Part shown: piece after piece, positions 49,615 to 61,604 of the stretch | How positions within the stretch are numbered: the stretch's first letter is position 1 | Layout: every line of letters begins with the position of its first letter | Source: Nosema muscidifuracis | Lineage: Eukaryota > Microsporidia > Nosematidae | DNA length: 64,000 bases | Direction of reading: 5' to 3' | Assembly (NCBI GenBank): GCA_028335825.1 | Contig: JAIOKI010000001.1 | Coordinates: forward strand, 434,001-498,000 | Position numbers and translations under genes: made by a program | Notes under the pieces: model-generated | Seen by the model: the letters and a program-made list of their open reading frames with translations, nothing else | What the model was told of the DNA's origin: nothing | The model's database searches: none

Positions 49615-50309
49615 AAATGCATCTGCATCTTCTTCTGAAATGATATTATTTTTGATATAAAAATATCAAAACAATCAGCTAAGTCAAAAGATCCTATATT
49701 AAATTTTAAAAAATACTTCTCATTTTTTGCTCCAAATAAAGTAAGATTAAATAATTCTTTATCATAATTTTTAAAAAAAAAATCTATGTATTCTATTTTT
49801 TTCTCAAACGTACATGATGCAAATAAATAATCATTTCTAATAATAGATTTATAATTCAGATGGTCTCTTTTAATTTCGTCATAGTTTTCGATCATGTAAG
49901 TATAAGATGATAGATTTTTCAAAAATTCATAAAGATACATCTCATTCTTGTATAAATCATCACCCTCTGCTAAAAAAATATATTTTATTTCGCTATCTAC
50001 AAAAGAATACAACTGTTGAATTATTTTAGCTTTTAAGGAATCTTTAAGATTTAAATCCTCATCTAAATAAACATCCAACTTAATAATAATTGGGTTAGTT
50101 ATTCCATGAAGCTTATCAAATTTTTCTATTACTAATTCTGAACGATTTAGTTTAATTATATGAATTATATAATGTTCGTCTAAATCTAAGCATGCATAAT
50201 CACCAGTATTCAACTTATCCTGAATCTTCTCTAATAGCTGATTTTGAATATTATAATGTAGTTCAAGTAATTCTGATAATACTAAATTAAAAAGTAAAAA
50301 CAATTTCAT
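49611..50309 (-). CDS. Secreted family A member 3, N-terminal part of a frame-interrupted gene
   Basis: This 232-residue frame starts at ATG 50309 (CC two bases upstream) and has a signal peptide (MKLFLLFNLVLSELLE). NLKDSLKAKIIQQLYSFVDS (about 86-105) corresponds to KLKDELIIDIIYELYNF of the 500-residue paralogue, and FNIGSFDLADCFDIF lies just before the frame change. The last dozen residues follow the change and are probably out of frame. With the following frame it would make a protein of about 540 residues, close to the paralogues in length. Confidence 0.65.
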   Translation of the reverse strand: MKLFLLFNLVLSELLELHYNIQNQLLEKIQDKLNTGDYACLDLDEHYIIHIIKLNRSELVIEKFDKLHGITNPIIIKLDVYLDEDLNLKDSLKAKIIQQLYSFVDSEIKYIFLAEGDDLYKNEMYLYEFLKNLSSYTYMIENYDEIKRDHLNYKSIIRNDYLFASCTFEKKIEYIDFFFKNYDKELFNLTLFGAKNEKYFLKFNIGSFDLADCFDIFISKIISFQKKMQMHF

Positions 50310-50313
50310 AAGG

Positions 50314-52299
50314 ATTAAAATTTTTTTGTTTAAATATTTTTAAAATTTAAACAAAAAAATTTTCATATAAATTTAATTTAAAAAAATTACTACATAGAAA
50401 ACATTGAAACAAGTAATAGTATAAATAAAGAATTAGATTAATATAAATTTATTTATTAAAAAAAATTTTCGATTTTTGAGCAACGTTTATATGTTTACAA
50501 AATATAAATTAAAAACAATAATTTATTTTCTTTGGAAATAATATTATTAAAGTAGTGACCATATAATCTTATTTAAAATATATAAAAGAACACGTTGTTT
50601 TTAATTTATTTGAAGATAAATTTGACATATTTTATGAAATTTAAAAAAAAGTTTGTTTAATATTTTAAATGGGCTCTTTAGGCTTTTATAAATTCTAAAC
50701 CTGTTTACACCAATCTCTAGTCTTAGACTTTATTTATAGTTAGTTTTTTAGTTACATTAAGTTTGCAATATTATTAATTTTTTAAATTAGACTGAAAAAA
50801 GGAGACTTAGATAGCTAATATATAAATTTTTTTTCAAGTTATCTAAACAAAATAATTAAATTATTTATGAATATTATCTTATTGAATTATAATTTTTAAA
50901 AAAGTTTTCTTATACTTTGGATAAATTAAGAGAAATAAATAATAAAGACATGGCGTAATAAAATTTATTTTTTTTATTTAATAAAACTTATGCAATCGCT
51001 TCTAACTGTAACAATATGTTGAAGAATCTTCTTATCATTTTCTTGTTCTTATGATTTGAGTGTGTCTAATACAATTTTATCAATCTTTTTCATTCTTCTG
51101 AGATCTTTCATATTTTATAATTATTATTTAATACAATGACGTTTTTAGTAGTTAAGTAGATTAGAGACAATTTACGAAAAGTATCTTTAAATGTGTCAAG
51201 TATTAAATTTAATAGTGTATTATTTTGGAACATATTTGTCTTGATCATATTAGTTATTATAAATTTATAACATATTTAATAGTAAGTAAATATAATTGAG
51301 TTAACTTTAACGTCTGTCAGAGATATCTAGTGACACTTTTAACATTCAATAAGGAAGATAAAATTCTCTTTGAATATTTTCTTTATGTATGTCTAATATT
51401 AATTGTGAAAGTTATTAATAGTAGACTGTATAGATACTTTCTAAGTTTTCATAGAGCCTTTGCTAATTTTGTCTTTTTATTATTAAAAAGAATGAACAAA
51501 TCAATTTATAAAACCTTTCAATGTACTTTTTATCAAAATTCTTAGATATGTTATAATTATATTAATAATAATAATATTTGTTCTAGAATATATATAATAT
51601 CAATTTATATAAATTAAGAAATTTTATTTGAAAACACGACTTATGTTTTCTGTATCAACCTCTTCTATCATTCTATTTATATCGTTGAGCTTATTTAGTT
51701 TTTCTGTATGATCTGAAACAATTCCGATAATATATTTTTACTTCATATATAAAATAAATAATAATTGATGTAAAAGATGATAATTTTCTTTTTCTAAATC
51801 AAACACATAATAAAAGAAATTTCTTAGATTTTTCAACTATGAGATAAATATTTTTTGAAGTTTTGACCTTGAATTAATTAAATATAAATTATCAAATTAA
51901 AAAAATTATTTGTCTCATTTACATGTAATCAATCACTAGAGACTATTATGATTAATTAGTTCCTGATGAGTCATAACGATTTAATTTATTTTCTGACCAA
52001 TAGTTACTATAACATAAATAAATACTAAGTCAATAAGTATTTCATTATTTTTATTAATTGTATATAAATATGTTAAAACTTATAAGAAATATTATTTATG
52101 TATTCTTATAATGGTTATTATATCTAAATGTTTTCTTCCTTATATGTTAAAATATTTTAAAAAAATCAATAAATAAACATTAAATTAGAGATAAATACAA
52201 TTGATATTTATGTTTATTGATTTTTTAATAATGTTAATTTTACACAACTATAATCATAACTTTCATTAGAACAAGAGAAATATTGAAATCCAATATATA
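50314..52299. other. 2 kb intergenic, no gene supported
   Basis: A 71-codon frame at 51330 lacks an ATG and is not supported. Otherwise A+T-rich sequence without arrays. Confidence 0.4.
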
Positions 52300-52599
52300 T
52301 TAGTATAAATATTGTTTCAATGAAAAATATGTACTAGTTAATGAGAAAAAAGTTGATATAAAAATTTTTATTTGTATGAATATAAATATGTTTTGTTGTG
52401 AGTATAAAAATTTTTTAAATAAATCCCTAATTTTGGTAATCTCAATATAAATTAGAAAAATGATAACATACATAAATACAAATATATCAAGATAAAAAAT
52501 TATATGAATTATGAAAATGCTATCTAAAATCTCTCTTAAAGAAGATAAAGAAATTCTTGTGAATTCAAATAATGAGATTGAACTAAATATCATAGACAT
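52300..52599 (-). CDS. Possible small membrane protein
   Basis: A 99-residue frame with a real ATG (52599) and two or three hydrophobic segments (SIFIIHIIFYLDIFVFMYVI then IFLIYIEI; IFIFIQIKIFISTFF). There is no start motif and no family. The 3' half overlaps a short direct repeat (52431-52445) that recurs at 54648, so it may be partly repeat-derived. Confidence 0.35.
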   Translation of the reverse strand: MSMIFSSISLFEFTRISLSSLREILDSIFIIHIIFYLDIFVFMYVIIFLIYIEITKIRDLFKKFLYSQQNIFIFIQIKIFISTFFSLTSTYFSLKQYLY

Positions 52600-54662
52600 T
52601 TAAAATTATCTAAACAAAACATTTACTGGAAGATATTAACAAATTAAATAATACCCTAGGAAATATTAAGTTATTCAATTATGAGGATGAAGGTAGATAG
52701 AGAAAGAGCAAAAGCATAAAGTGTCAATTTTTTAATATTATTAGAAATTTGAAAAAAAAGAAAAGTTAATGATTAAAAAAATTGAAAGACGTTAACTTTG
52801 TTATAATAGAAAAAACAAAAATTAAGAAGACTAGCTTAGCAGCAGGTGTATATTATACAAAGAATATCACAACAGATAATCTAATTATAAAGTAAGAAAT
52901 AGTAATATTCTTTTGTTGGACATAAGAAGAAGATAAATACGAAACTTCTAGTCTTGTTTAACTTTCAGATATAAATACCATAAACATGAGGGTCTGTTAG
53001 TAAGATACATGTGCCTTAGTTAATTTTATGATGGAATACAATGTTAGAATATAAAGGATTGATATATTCAACATAATAAAAGATATAATTAGTGTTTTAG
53101 AAAAATCAAAAAGTGATGATAAAGTTATACAAAGAAAAAGGAAAACTAGTTTACTCATTAAGTTTTTACAAATATAACATATAAAATTCTTATATGTATG
53201 AGGAAGGGTGTAATTATATCATAACATCAAGCTTGTAGAGACATGAGACTTACTCTAAATCATATTTAATAAATGTGTCATAATATGAAAAATTAAAAAT
53301 ATTGAACAAATGTTTATCTTTATAAAACACCATTCAATTTCAAGAACAAATTGTATGAATGAAAATTAATGCTGATAATAATAAAGATTTATATACTGTT
53401 ATTTAAGTGTGTAAACAATATAATTATTAAAGAAATTGGAAAATCGAATGGTGTAATATTTCAGAGAATAATGAATATATTGATAGATAAAGGATTAATC
53501 TTAAAAAAGAAGATTAGAAGTTAAAAAGCAAGATGTAGAGTTTTATGGAATCTTAATTTCACAGACAAAATTAAAAAAATTGAAGAAGTAAGAAAATTTT
53601 ATAGTGTATTAGAATAGTAAATTTATAAAGGACTGTTTATCTATACTTAACATGACATAAAAAGATGTAAAATATAAATAAATAGAGAAATACATAATTT
53701 ACTTTATTAGATTGAAATGAATACTACTAATTGATTTAATCCTAAAAACACAGACATTATGAATGATTTTATTATCGAAACTAATGCATTAAGTAATGTT
53801 TTTTGAATAATTTTTAGACAAATACAATACAGAAACATATTAGATAAATTAAGGATCTAAAACAATTATAATCATTGAGAAAGAAATATTATCAAATCTA
53901 TAAAATATGTAATAATTTAGATACTTATATTAAGAAACAATACAAAAATAGAAAATGTGATGTTTTGAGTAGAACAAGACATCATAATGAAAATAAAGAC
54001 ATGATCAAAAAAAGATAATTATATCTAACATTTAAATATGATTAATCGAGGAGAGAAGACAGTACATGACAATCTAAAGTCATTATATGAATATAATATT
54101 GAAGTAATGTAAAGACAAGTAAATTATATAAACTTATTGGAGTTAAAGAACAAAACATATCCAAGATGAAATATCGAAGAAGTAGTTTCATATAACAAAT
54201 GAAGAAAATTAATCACTTATAAATGAATGTATTTTAGATATTAGAAAGATATAAAAATGAATAAAATTTAATAAATATAAACTAATAGGCTTGTGATGCA
54301 AACCTAACCTAAAAAATAAGAAGTTCCAAAAGAACATAACAATAAGGTGTAGTTCATATTCAGATATATTAGATGAACCAATGATTTAAGTCTGATATAA
54401 TAAAAAAATTAAAATGAGCACATAAAGATATAATTTAAGAATTAGGTAGACGATATGCTGTATGTGATATAGAATTCATACAAGATAAAAAATAGAATTA
54501 ATTCAATAGATATGGTTCTATAAGCTCGATATTTAGATCCATATATTATTAGAATATAATGAATAAATTAAAAGTACTCAGATCAACTTATCTTTATCTA
54601 GTTTATATATGTTTTAATTCCCTGAGAGGATAATAAATAACCCTTGGTTTTGGTAATCTCAA
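52431..54662 (+). mobile_element. Ty3/gypsy-like LTR retrotransposon fossil
   Basis: A broken old element with many breaks. The clearest part is a reverse transcriptase/RNase H-like stretch around 53.74-53.94 kb on the plus strand, recognisable from the family's order of blocks (the F-I-x-ET-start of RNase H, then the EKEIL block and the FRYLY block). Weaker, integrase-like composition continues to about 54.5 kb. TTTTGGTAATCTCAA with similar flanks occurs in direct orientation at 52431-52445 and 54648-54662 and may be what is left of terminal repeats. Heavy decay suggests an ancient insertion. Confidence 0.5.
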
Positions 54663-55984
54663 AAAGTTAACTATTTTAAATCTTTTAATGAATAAGCAGT
54701 CAATTTAATGATAAACAACTGTCACATTAGAATTTGTGTGATATTATCTCATAAAATAACTATTTTATCTTTCTAATCAAAGTCTAATATTTAACATAAA
54801 GAAATATAAATATATTTATTATTGATGACATCTTAACGAAGAATATGTCACTTAATGTATATATTTACTCCTTAAAATATGAGACTTTTTGACAAATAAA
54901 TATTCCTTATCTTCTACTTATATTCTTCAATAAGATAGATTATCATCAATTATTATTACATTATTCAAAATATGAATGTATTTTTTATTCATTATCTACT
55001 TTAAGATATTCATCATACATTTATTTTTTATAGAATTTATTATTTAGAATATATTTGTATGTAGGATAGAAATTATCACATTATATAATGGAAGAGTCTA
55101 AAAAGAAGAAGATTTATTTATGTATGAAATAAAAATAGAGAAATACTTCAAATAGTAAATAATATATAAACATAATATAATGCGAATATATACTTATAAA
55201 AATATGTGACCATATAAACATAATAAAATAATGCGAATTTATCATTTAAATATAATGATAAGATATGAACATAAAATGCGAATTCATAAATATTAATTAA
55301 TTAAGTATATTTATTGAAATTATAATTCATACATTAACTATTTCACTATCACACACATTTTAAGATCTTTCTCAGATATAAGTTTATTATATATTAGAAT
55401 TGTATAAGAGAATTAGAAGGAATAATATCTGTACAAACATTTATATCACATAGATAGACAATATCAATGAGTATAAAATATAAATTATAATCTCTAAATT
55501 TATAGAAATATAGACTACTATAGATAAACTTATAATACTTAATACTCATACATTTATATATGCAAATTATACATCTGAAAATTGATAACAGAAGTAATGT
55601 AATCAAAATAATCTAGTCAAGAAGGACTTTAAGATAGTATTTGTCAATTTGAGAGATCTTTAAATATTTTAGTTTTAACTTATCTAATAGTAAGGATAAA
55701 AAATATTTTAAATATTTCTAATTGAGGGTAAATAATATGTAAAATTATTTCTAAAAAGACATGTATTTTTCTTTAACTTTCTTAAATTGCTGCTTTTTAA
55801 TTTATATTAACATACTAAATGTTAAATTAATAATTGTAGGGTGAAGAAATTCAATAACTATAAATATTACAACATAAACAAATCTTAAGTAAATTTTTAG
55901 TTTTAATTAATCTTCTGATAAAATAAAATAAATTTATCAATATAAAATCAAAAAAAAATTATTTAATATAAAATAAAATTTTTA
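54663..55984. other. Intergenic, no gene supported
   Basis: A short signal-like frame on the minus strand (55394-55606) has no ATG. Words such as ATAATGCGAAT and AAACATAAT(A)TAATGCGAA recur at about 55170-55290. Nothing else stands out. Confidence 0.4.
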
Positions 55985-55995
55985 AATCCTTCTAA

Positions 55996-56352
55996 ATGCT
56001 ATTATTATATTTACTACTATCATATTCTCTCGATGATATTCTTGTAATAGATTTAGATGATGGATCAATAAACAAGAAGATAAAAGAAACTTGTAAATAC
56101 AGATCTGACAATGATAATTCAGAAATTTTAAATAATTTAAAGTACATAACAAAGGAAGTTATTTTTTTTTACATATTGTCATCAATATTTATTTTAGTTT
56201 TATCAGGAGTTTATGATTATTTATTTGGGACTTCAGTTTTTATATTCACCTTTGTACTTTTATTATTATTACTATTATTATCATTATTTATATGTTCATT
56301 ATTTCTAATTATATTTTTAGAAATAAGAAAATGCAGGAATAATTTGAATTGA
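55996..56352 (+). CDS. Small membrane protein with signal peptide
   Basis: This 118-residue protein has a short N-terminal signal (MLLLYLLLSYS) and an acidic, Asn/Lys-rich luminal segment (about 12-52) with one Cys. Two long hydrophobic spans follow (IFFYILSSIFILVLSGVYDY; VFIFTFVLLLLLLLLSLFIC), then a short basic tail (EIRKCRNNLN). A CC word precedes the ATG. The function is not recognised. Confidence 0.6.
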   Translation: MLLLYLLLSYSLDDILVIDLDDGSINKKIKETCKYRSDNDNSEILNNLKYITKEVIFFYILSSIFILVLSGVYDYLFGTSVFIFTFVLLLLLLLLSLFICSLFLIIFLEIRKCRNNLN

Positions 56353-58129
56353 AAAAATAAAAGAGATAATTTCATTTTTATACTTATATTATCTGATAAA
56401 TATTAGAGATTTATTTTTAACAATTATATTTTTGAATATCATTTCTACGTCATATTTTTATTCAAATTTATATCTATAGACTTAAATCATAGAAGTAAAA
56501 CATTATCATTTAGATACATCTCATATTATAAAACATATTTGTTTAAAGAATAAAATATATAAGTATTAATATGAGACTTTTTATACCGTATTGGAATAAA
56601 TTAATTTAATCATCAAGAAATTTATAAATAAAAATGTTAAACTAATTTATTATTTTACCCCATGTAAAAGAAATTAAATTAAAAGATAATAATAATATAA
56701 ATTAAAATGTATTAGCTTATCATACATGAATATCTATTATAATAACACTATTTAGTATTCTAAGATTGATCTCTTATGAATTAATAAAAATGTTATATTT
56801 TCTGATTTTATGGTATAATTGATAAAATTTAATCACTATCCTTTATCTGAATGATACTACCATATTATAATTATAAATATAGAAAAGTAATAATAATATT
56901 TTATGGGTTAAAAATTAGAAAAAAATAATGTTTCTTTAACATCTTTATATTTCCATATATGTGATATATATTTTACTCCCTTAAAATTTTGATAATATTA
57001 TATAATTATTATATTTATAATGAGGTGTGAGTCGATTCAGAAAAAAATATTAACAATATAGAAATAATGAATTAAAAAAATATATTTAATGTTATCGAAT
57101 ATTCATTCATTCTGCTAATATCTTTATAATACCTAAAACTCTAATTCTTAAGATCACCATTCCTATCTCACTAGATTTATTTTACCTATTAACAATAATC
57201 TTAATAGAGATAGAATAAAGTAAGTAAATTTTAATGAGTTAACAAAGTTATCAGTATTTCTTCTATTCTTAAAAACTCAAGATTATTATAAATATCTCCA
57301 CTTCTTCTTCTACGACTATATCATTAATCTGATACAAGTCATCATCATAGATTGATGTTTACTTGCTTGATTCCAAAGATCTCACATGTTTTTTTAATGA
57401 TCTTCCATAGCTTAGAATAGATTTCTAATCTCTCAATTGTATCTTGGTTTTATTTAATGTATTCTAAATTATTATCCATGGGATCAAAAAAGTTGTCTTT
57501 TTTATGTTATGGGTCTAAAAAATAATTTTATGATTAGATTAATAAGATAGAGAAGTCTTTTTTCAACCTCATATATATTATTAATTAATTAATAAAATGA
57601 ATAATTAAGAATAAATTAAAATAACATAAATAAAAAAATATATTAATAAGTATTATATAAATAATATACAATACATAATTTAATATTTTTCCTTAAAGAT
57701 ATAAATTAGATGATAGCAAAACTATTCAGAATATTTATTAAATCATTTTTCTTTACCATATTATTATCATGATTTTAGATTTGAATAATATTTTTGATTT
57801 TGAAAATATATTTAAATTGTATATATATTTGTATAATGTGATTTCCCAAAACCCCCCTAAGATTTTTATAAAAAAATTATCAATATATATTGAATTTTTT
57901 TTGTATAAACTGGGAGTAATTAAATTCAATTATAGATGACTAGACCTATAAAGAAGGATACTAGAAATGCTCCAATGTAACTTATAATGTCAGATTAACC
58001 ACTCCAATGGTTGAATTATTAAATCAGTTGGAGTTTATATACACACTATGTTTTTAATAATATTTTGAAATATAAAATGAAGAGTATTGTAATAGTTATA
58101 CTTGCTGATTCACCATTTATTTTTAGAAA
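56353..58129. other. Intergenic, no gene supported
   Basis: Low-level relics of raised G+C occur at about 57,080-57,500 without a nameable frame. An isolated C run (57853-57858) has no ATG behind it. Confidence 0.4.
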
Positions 58130-58880
58130 TGAGTTATTTAATTCAATTTTTGGAATCCTTGTAGTATTTATGATTATTATACAATGACAAGATGTATCAT
58201 TTGATAATATAAAGGAATCTATTTATAGATTTAATTTAATTAACTTGTATTAAATCCTGATTTTTGATATTACTGAATTAAATTTTCCAAATGGCAGAAG
58301 TTCCTTCTTAAATAAAGAGTTAGATTTAGTGAAGATTTTTAAGTTTTCTTTAAGTAGTTTTTATTAAGTATATATTATACATGAAGATTCAATGGATAGA
58401 GTTTTCCTATGATCTATCGTTTTATTTCTAATAAAACTAACGAAAATGATGATAATGTCTTTAATCTTATTAACTCTTCTCTAGATAATAAATCAGTGGA
58501 ATTTTCCTAATATAATATTTATGATGAAAAAGTAGAAAGCTTATTAAATATGTATAAAGATATTATAGAACCATATTTAGTAGAAAAAATATGTACTTTT
58601 TGGTATGAACTAATAATGTTGTTGAAGGATTTAATTCAAAACTTTATAATTTAATTAATAAAAATAATTCTAGTTTCTTGTAGTACCTCAATACTCTTAA
58701 ATATATTTAAATATTGAATGACTACAAGAGGAAAGTCAAAAAAATAAATATAAAATATGTTGATCAAGAAAGCGATATTAAGAAGTTGTGGTGATCTTAT
58801 AATACAAGACTAATTATTTTAAAAGTTTTTGTGTGGATTGAAAGAAGCAATAAAATTAAATGCTTAAATATTTTTTAAGT
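58130..58880 (+). mobile_element. MULE-type (Mutator-like) DNA transposon relic
   Basis: The plus strand encodes recognisable C-terminal MULE transposase pieces. NNVVEGFNSKLYNLINKNNS (58612-58671) matches the family block R-TNN-x-x-EG-x-N-x-x-L. In another frame just before it, KVESLLNMYKDIIEPYLVEK then ICTFWY (about 58530-58605) matches the segment that normally precedes it. The two pieces are out of frame with each other, and stops occur in each, so the gene is dead. After the EG-x-N block comes YKRKVKKINIKYVDQESDIK. I could not find terminal inverted repeats by eye. Confidence 0.55.
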
Positions 58881-60542
58881 AAATTTTGCGACATAACCGT
58901 ATCATAAATTTTATAAATAAAAATTTTACAATAATCAGGGTTAACTTTCAAAAAAAAATCTAACATATTTATCAATTTATAAGCTACTAACTGAACCTGT
59001 TATTTTAGTCATTTTTAACAAAAACATGAGGAAAAGAAAAGTTAATATTTTCGAAAAAAGAACCATCTTTATTATAATAAGAATTATAAATCTTGAATAA
59101 TTTTAATTAGATTAAAATTATTAATAATAAAGTAAAGAACAAATGTTATATAGAAATCTACTAATTATGTTATAAATTTAATGGAATAATTATTTTTAAA
59201 AAAATGAATGATCAACGTCAGGAAAATAATTTAAATTACAAGATTGAAAATCTAATGTATCACATTGGAATGATATTTATGATAAGTTGTTACAAGAAAA
59301 AGTGCATATGAAGGTCTAGATAGAATTTTATGAAAGGATATGAAGAGAATATCATTTTTAAGAAGTAAATATTGCCAAAAATATAACATATAAACAAATA
59401 CTAAAATTGTAAAGAAAGATTTAATAAAATATTATCATAATGACTATATTGTTAGATAAGGAGGAATATATGATTTAAAACAAAAAATGGTAAAATTATC
59501 ATTTTAAGAGAAGTATAGAACAACACGTCATTAAGTATATATAAAACAAAATATTTATGATTTAATATTTTTTGTCAATTACTTATTCATCAATCTTTTC
59601 AATTTAAACTTCTGACAAGTCTGCTTCTTTTTAATCTTTATTATAGATTTCTTATGACTCTTGTTCATAGTTTAGCTTTCTAAAGTTCCTCTGAGTACTT
59701 TATTAAAATCTCATCTTCTATTCAACTTTTTAATTTGAGTTACATTTTATATCTTGTAACCAATAATAGTGTCATTATTGAAATAAATTTGTATAAAAAA
59801 ATAATTGATCATATTTGTGTTTCATCTGCGTTTCTACTGTTCTCAAGTTATTTATCACAAAACTTATTTTTACATATATTAAATATTTATGAACTATTAA
59901 CAATATTTTGAATTTAATATTAATTTAAAATTTGATCAATTTATAAAAATTTAATTAATTACTTTATAAATCGAAACGAACTATATAATTAAATTTAAGT
60001 ATATTGTAGTGAAATTTGATTTTATGATAAAATGATTAATAAAAAATACTTGAATCAATAATTGATAATATTTTAGATCAAGTAAATGTGAGACCAAAAT
60101 AACTTCTTTTGTAGTTATATTTAACAACTTAGTAACTACTTACCACAAAAATATACAGATCAGAGTTCTCAAGAACATTCTTGAAAGTATGTCTTGCGAT
60201 CATAGATGAGAACACATGTAAAGAAAGAACTGCAAGTAGCATCTTTCTATGATAGATACCATTCATCTATTGTAATTCTGAAAATAAATAACAAATTTTA
60301 GTAAATTTAGATAAAAAATCTAGTTTATATAATCATAGTGTATTTTATAGTATTGTAAGATGAAATTTTAATTAAAATTTTATAACTTTTTTAAATTAAA
60401 ATTAATATCAATATAAAATATTTTTTAAATATTTTAAAATCACTTTCATACAATACTTTTTTAGATTAAAATCATAAGATTTTAATTAAAATATTATTAA
60501 TTAAAAATAAACTATATAAATACATAACACCCAAAATTTAAA
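58881..60542. other. Intergenic, mostly featureless, with weak relics
   Basis: Short protein-like pieces occur at about 59200-59520 (plus strand) without a nameable family. A candidate tiny secreted peptide at 60129-60242 (-) is listed separately. CCC at 60530-60532 is the start signal of the next gene. Confidence 0.4.
60129..60242 (-). CDS. Candidate 37-residue secreted peptide or gene fragment
   Basis: A frame from ATG 60242 reads MLLAVLSLHVFSSMIARHTF, then KNVLENSDLYIFVVSSY. The opening looks like a signal peptide, and local G+C is well above the flanks. GTGGTAAGT near its end resembles a splice donor, so it could be a first exon, but no acceptor or second exon is recognised. It may also be a relic. 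Confidence 0.25.
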   Translation of the reverse strand: MLLAVLSLHVFSSMIARHTFKNVLENSDLYIFVVSSY

Positions 60543-61604
60543 ATGAAGACACCTAATACCAACAATACTAACAAAGTTTCTCTTCCTATTAACAATCCAG
60601 AACGAAACGAAATTAATAAAGATGCAGCGGAAGATCAAAATATTGAAGGATTAGGAGCACATGAAATTGATAATTTGAATTCTTCTAACAAGGTAGCTGC
60701 TACAAATTCTACTTCAGAAATATTACTTAACCCAAGTACAAAAGCTAATTTTGAATATATAGATAAATTTATTGATTGGAAATTTGATGTTATAATTTCG
60801 AAGATACAAATGTGTAAGAATATGACACAAAACGTAAATGTTCAAGATTCTGAAAAAAGAGAAATCAGTATAATACCAAAATGTTTGGAGCATTATACTA
60901 GAAAGTTATGTAATTGTGATCCAATTTGCTTAAAATATTCTTATGATTATTTATCGTTTTACAGAATATGTACATTATATGATTTTGAAAACATTTATAC
61001 AGATGATAAGTATATTGAAGGGTGTGATAAATACGATTATCGACCGATAAACAAAAAACTGGTAAAATATGACGTAGGTAAACATGTCGATAAAGCCAAG
61101 GATATTTTTTTTAAAAAATTAGAAGAGCTTTGTGATAATGCTTCTAATATAAATGCTGTCAGATGCAGTGCGTATGAATTACGTGACGAATGTTTTAACA
61201 ACTTGAAGTGTTTGTCTGATGCTGTAAGTCGAGATATTCAATCAGATTGTAAGAACGAAGATTTTGAGAATCAACTTAATGAAATTAGCAAAATATTGAA
61301 TGTTGAATTAATGATAAGAAGCCCTGAAGATTTATCTGTTAGACATGATCCTGTTCATTATGGAAGAAGATTACATAGTATTGAAGAAATTTCTACAGTT
61401 GAAAATTCTACTGAAACTAAAGATTTCGATATAAATACTGTTGTACCTGTTTCAGTTACAGGAATAGTATTGATAAGCTTATTAGGATTATATTCTGTTA
61501 AGAATAAGAAGAATAAAATGAAATTAGGATGCGGTCTTACTGGTGCATTTATCATTATAATATCTTTGATAATCTACTTAATATCATCTGGAATATTTAA
61601 TTAA
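60543..61604 (+). CDS. Cys-rich membrane protein with two C-terminal spans
   Basis: This 353-residue protein has CCC ten bases before its ATG. The N-terminus (1-65) is Asn/Asp-rich and disordered, with no signal peptide. Residues 91-236 hold twelve cysteines (C91, 114, 123, 125, 129, 143, 161, 197, 208, 217, 223 and 236), an arrangement suited to a disulphide-bonded domain. Two close membrane spans follow (about 300-317 and 332-349) with a basic loop KNKKNKMK between them. If the Cys domain is luminal or extracellular, the spans form a hairpin. No known family is recognised. The architecture recalls parasite surface antigens, which is only an analogy. It is the richest in G+C of the genes in the right half. 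Confidence 0.78.
   Translation: MKTPNTNNTNKVSLPINNPERNEINKDAAEDQNIEGLGAHEIDNLNSSNKVAATNSTSEILLNPSTKANFEYIDKFIDWKFDVIISKIQMCKNMTQNVNVQDSEKREISIIPKCLEHYTRKLCNCDPICLKYSYDYLSFYRICTLYDFENIYTDDKYIEGCDKYDYRPINKKLVKYDVGKHVDKAKDIFFKKLEELCDNASNINAVRCSAYELRDECFNNLKCLSDAVSRDIQSDCKNEDFENQLNEISKILNVELMIRSPEDLSVRHDPVHYGRRLHSIEEISTVENSTETKDFDINTVVPVSVTGIVLISLLGLYSVKNKKNKMKLGCGLTGAFIIIISLIIYLISSGIFN

Noticed and set aside
51330-51545. 71-codon plus-strand frame with hydrophobic stretch
   Set aside because: Starts at GTG, no start motif, no neighbour support.
55394-55606. 70-codon minus-strand frame that looks like a signal peptide
   Set aside because: It begins at TTG and no suitable ATG is available; probably chance or a relic.
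57849-57858. Run of six C as a start signal
   Set aside because: No ATG or open frame follows on either strand.
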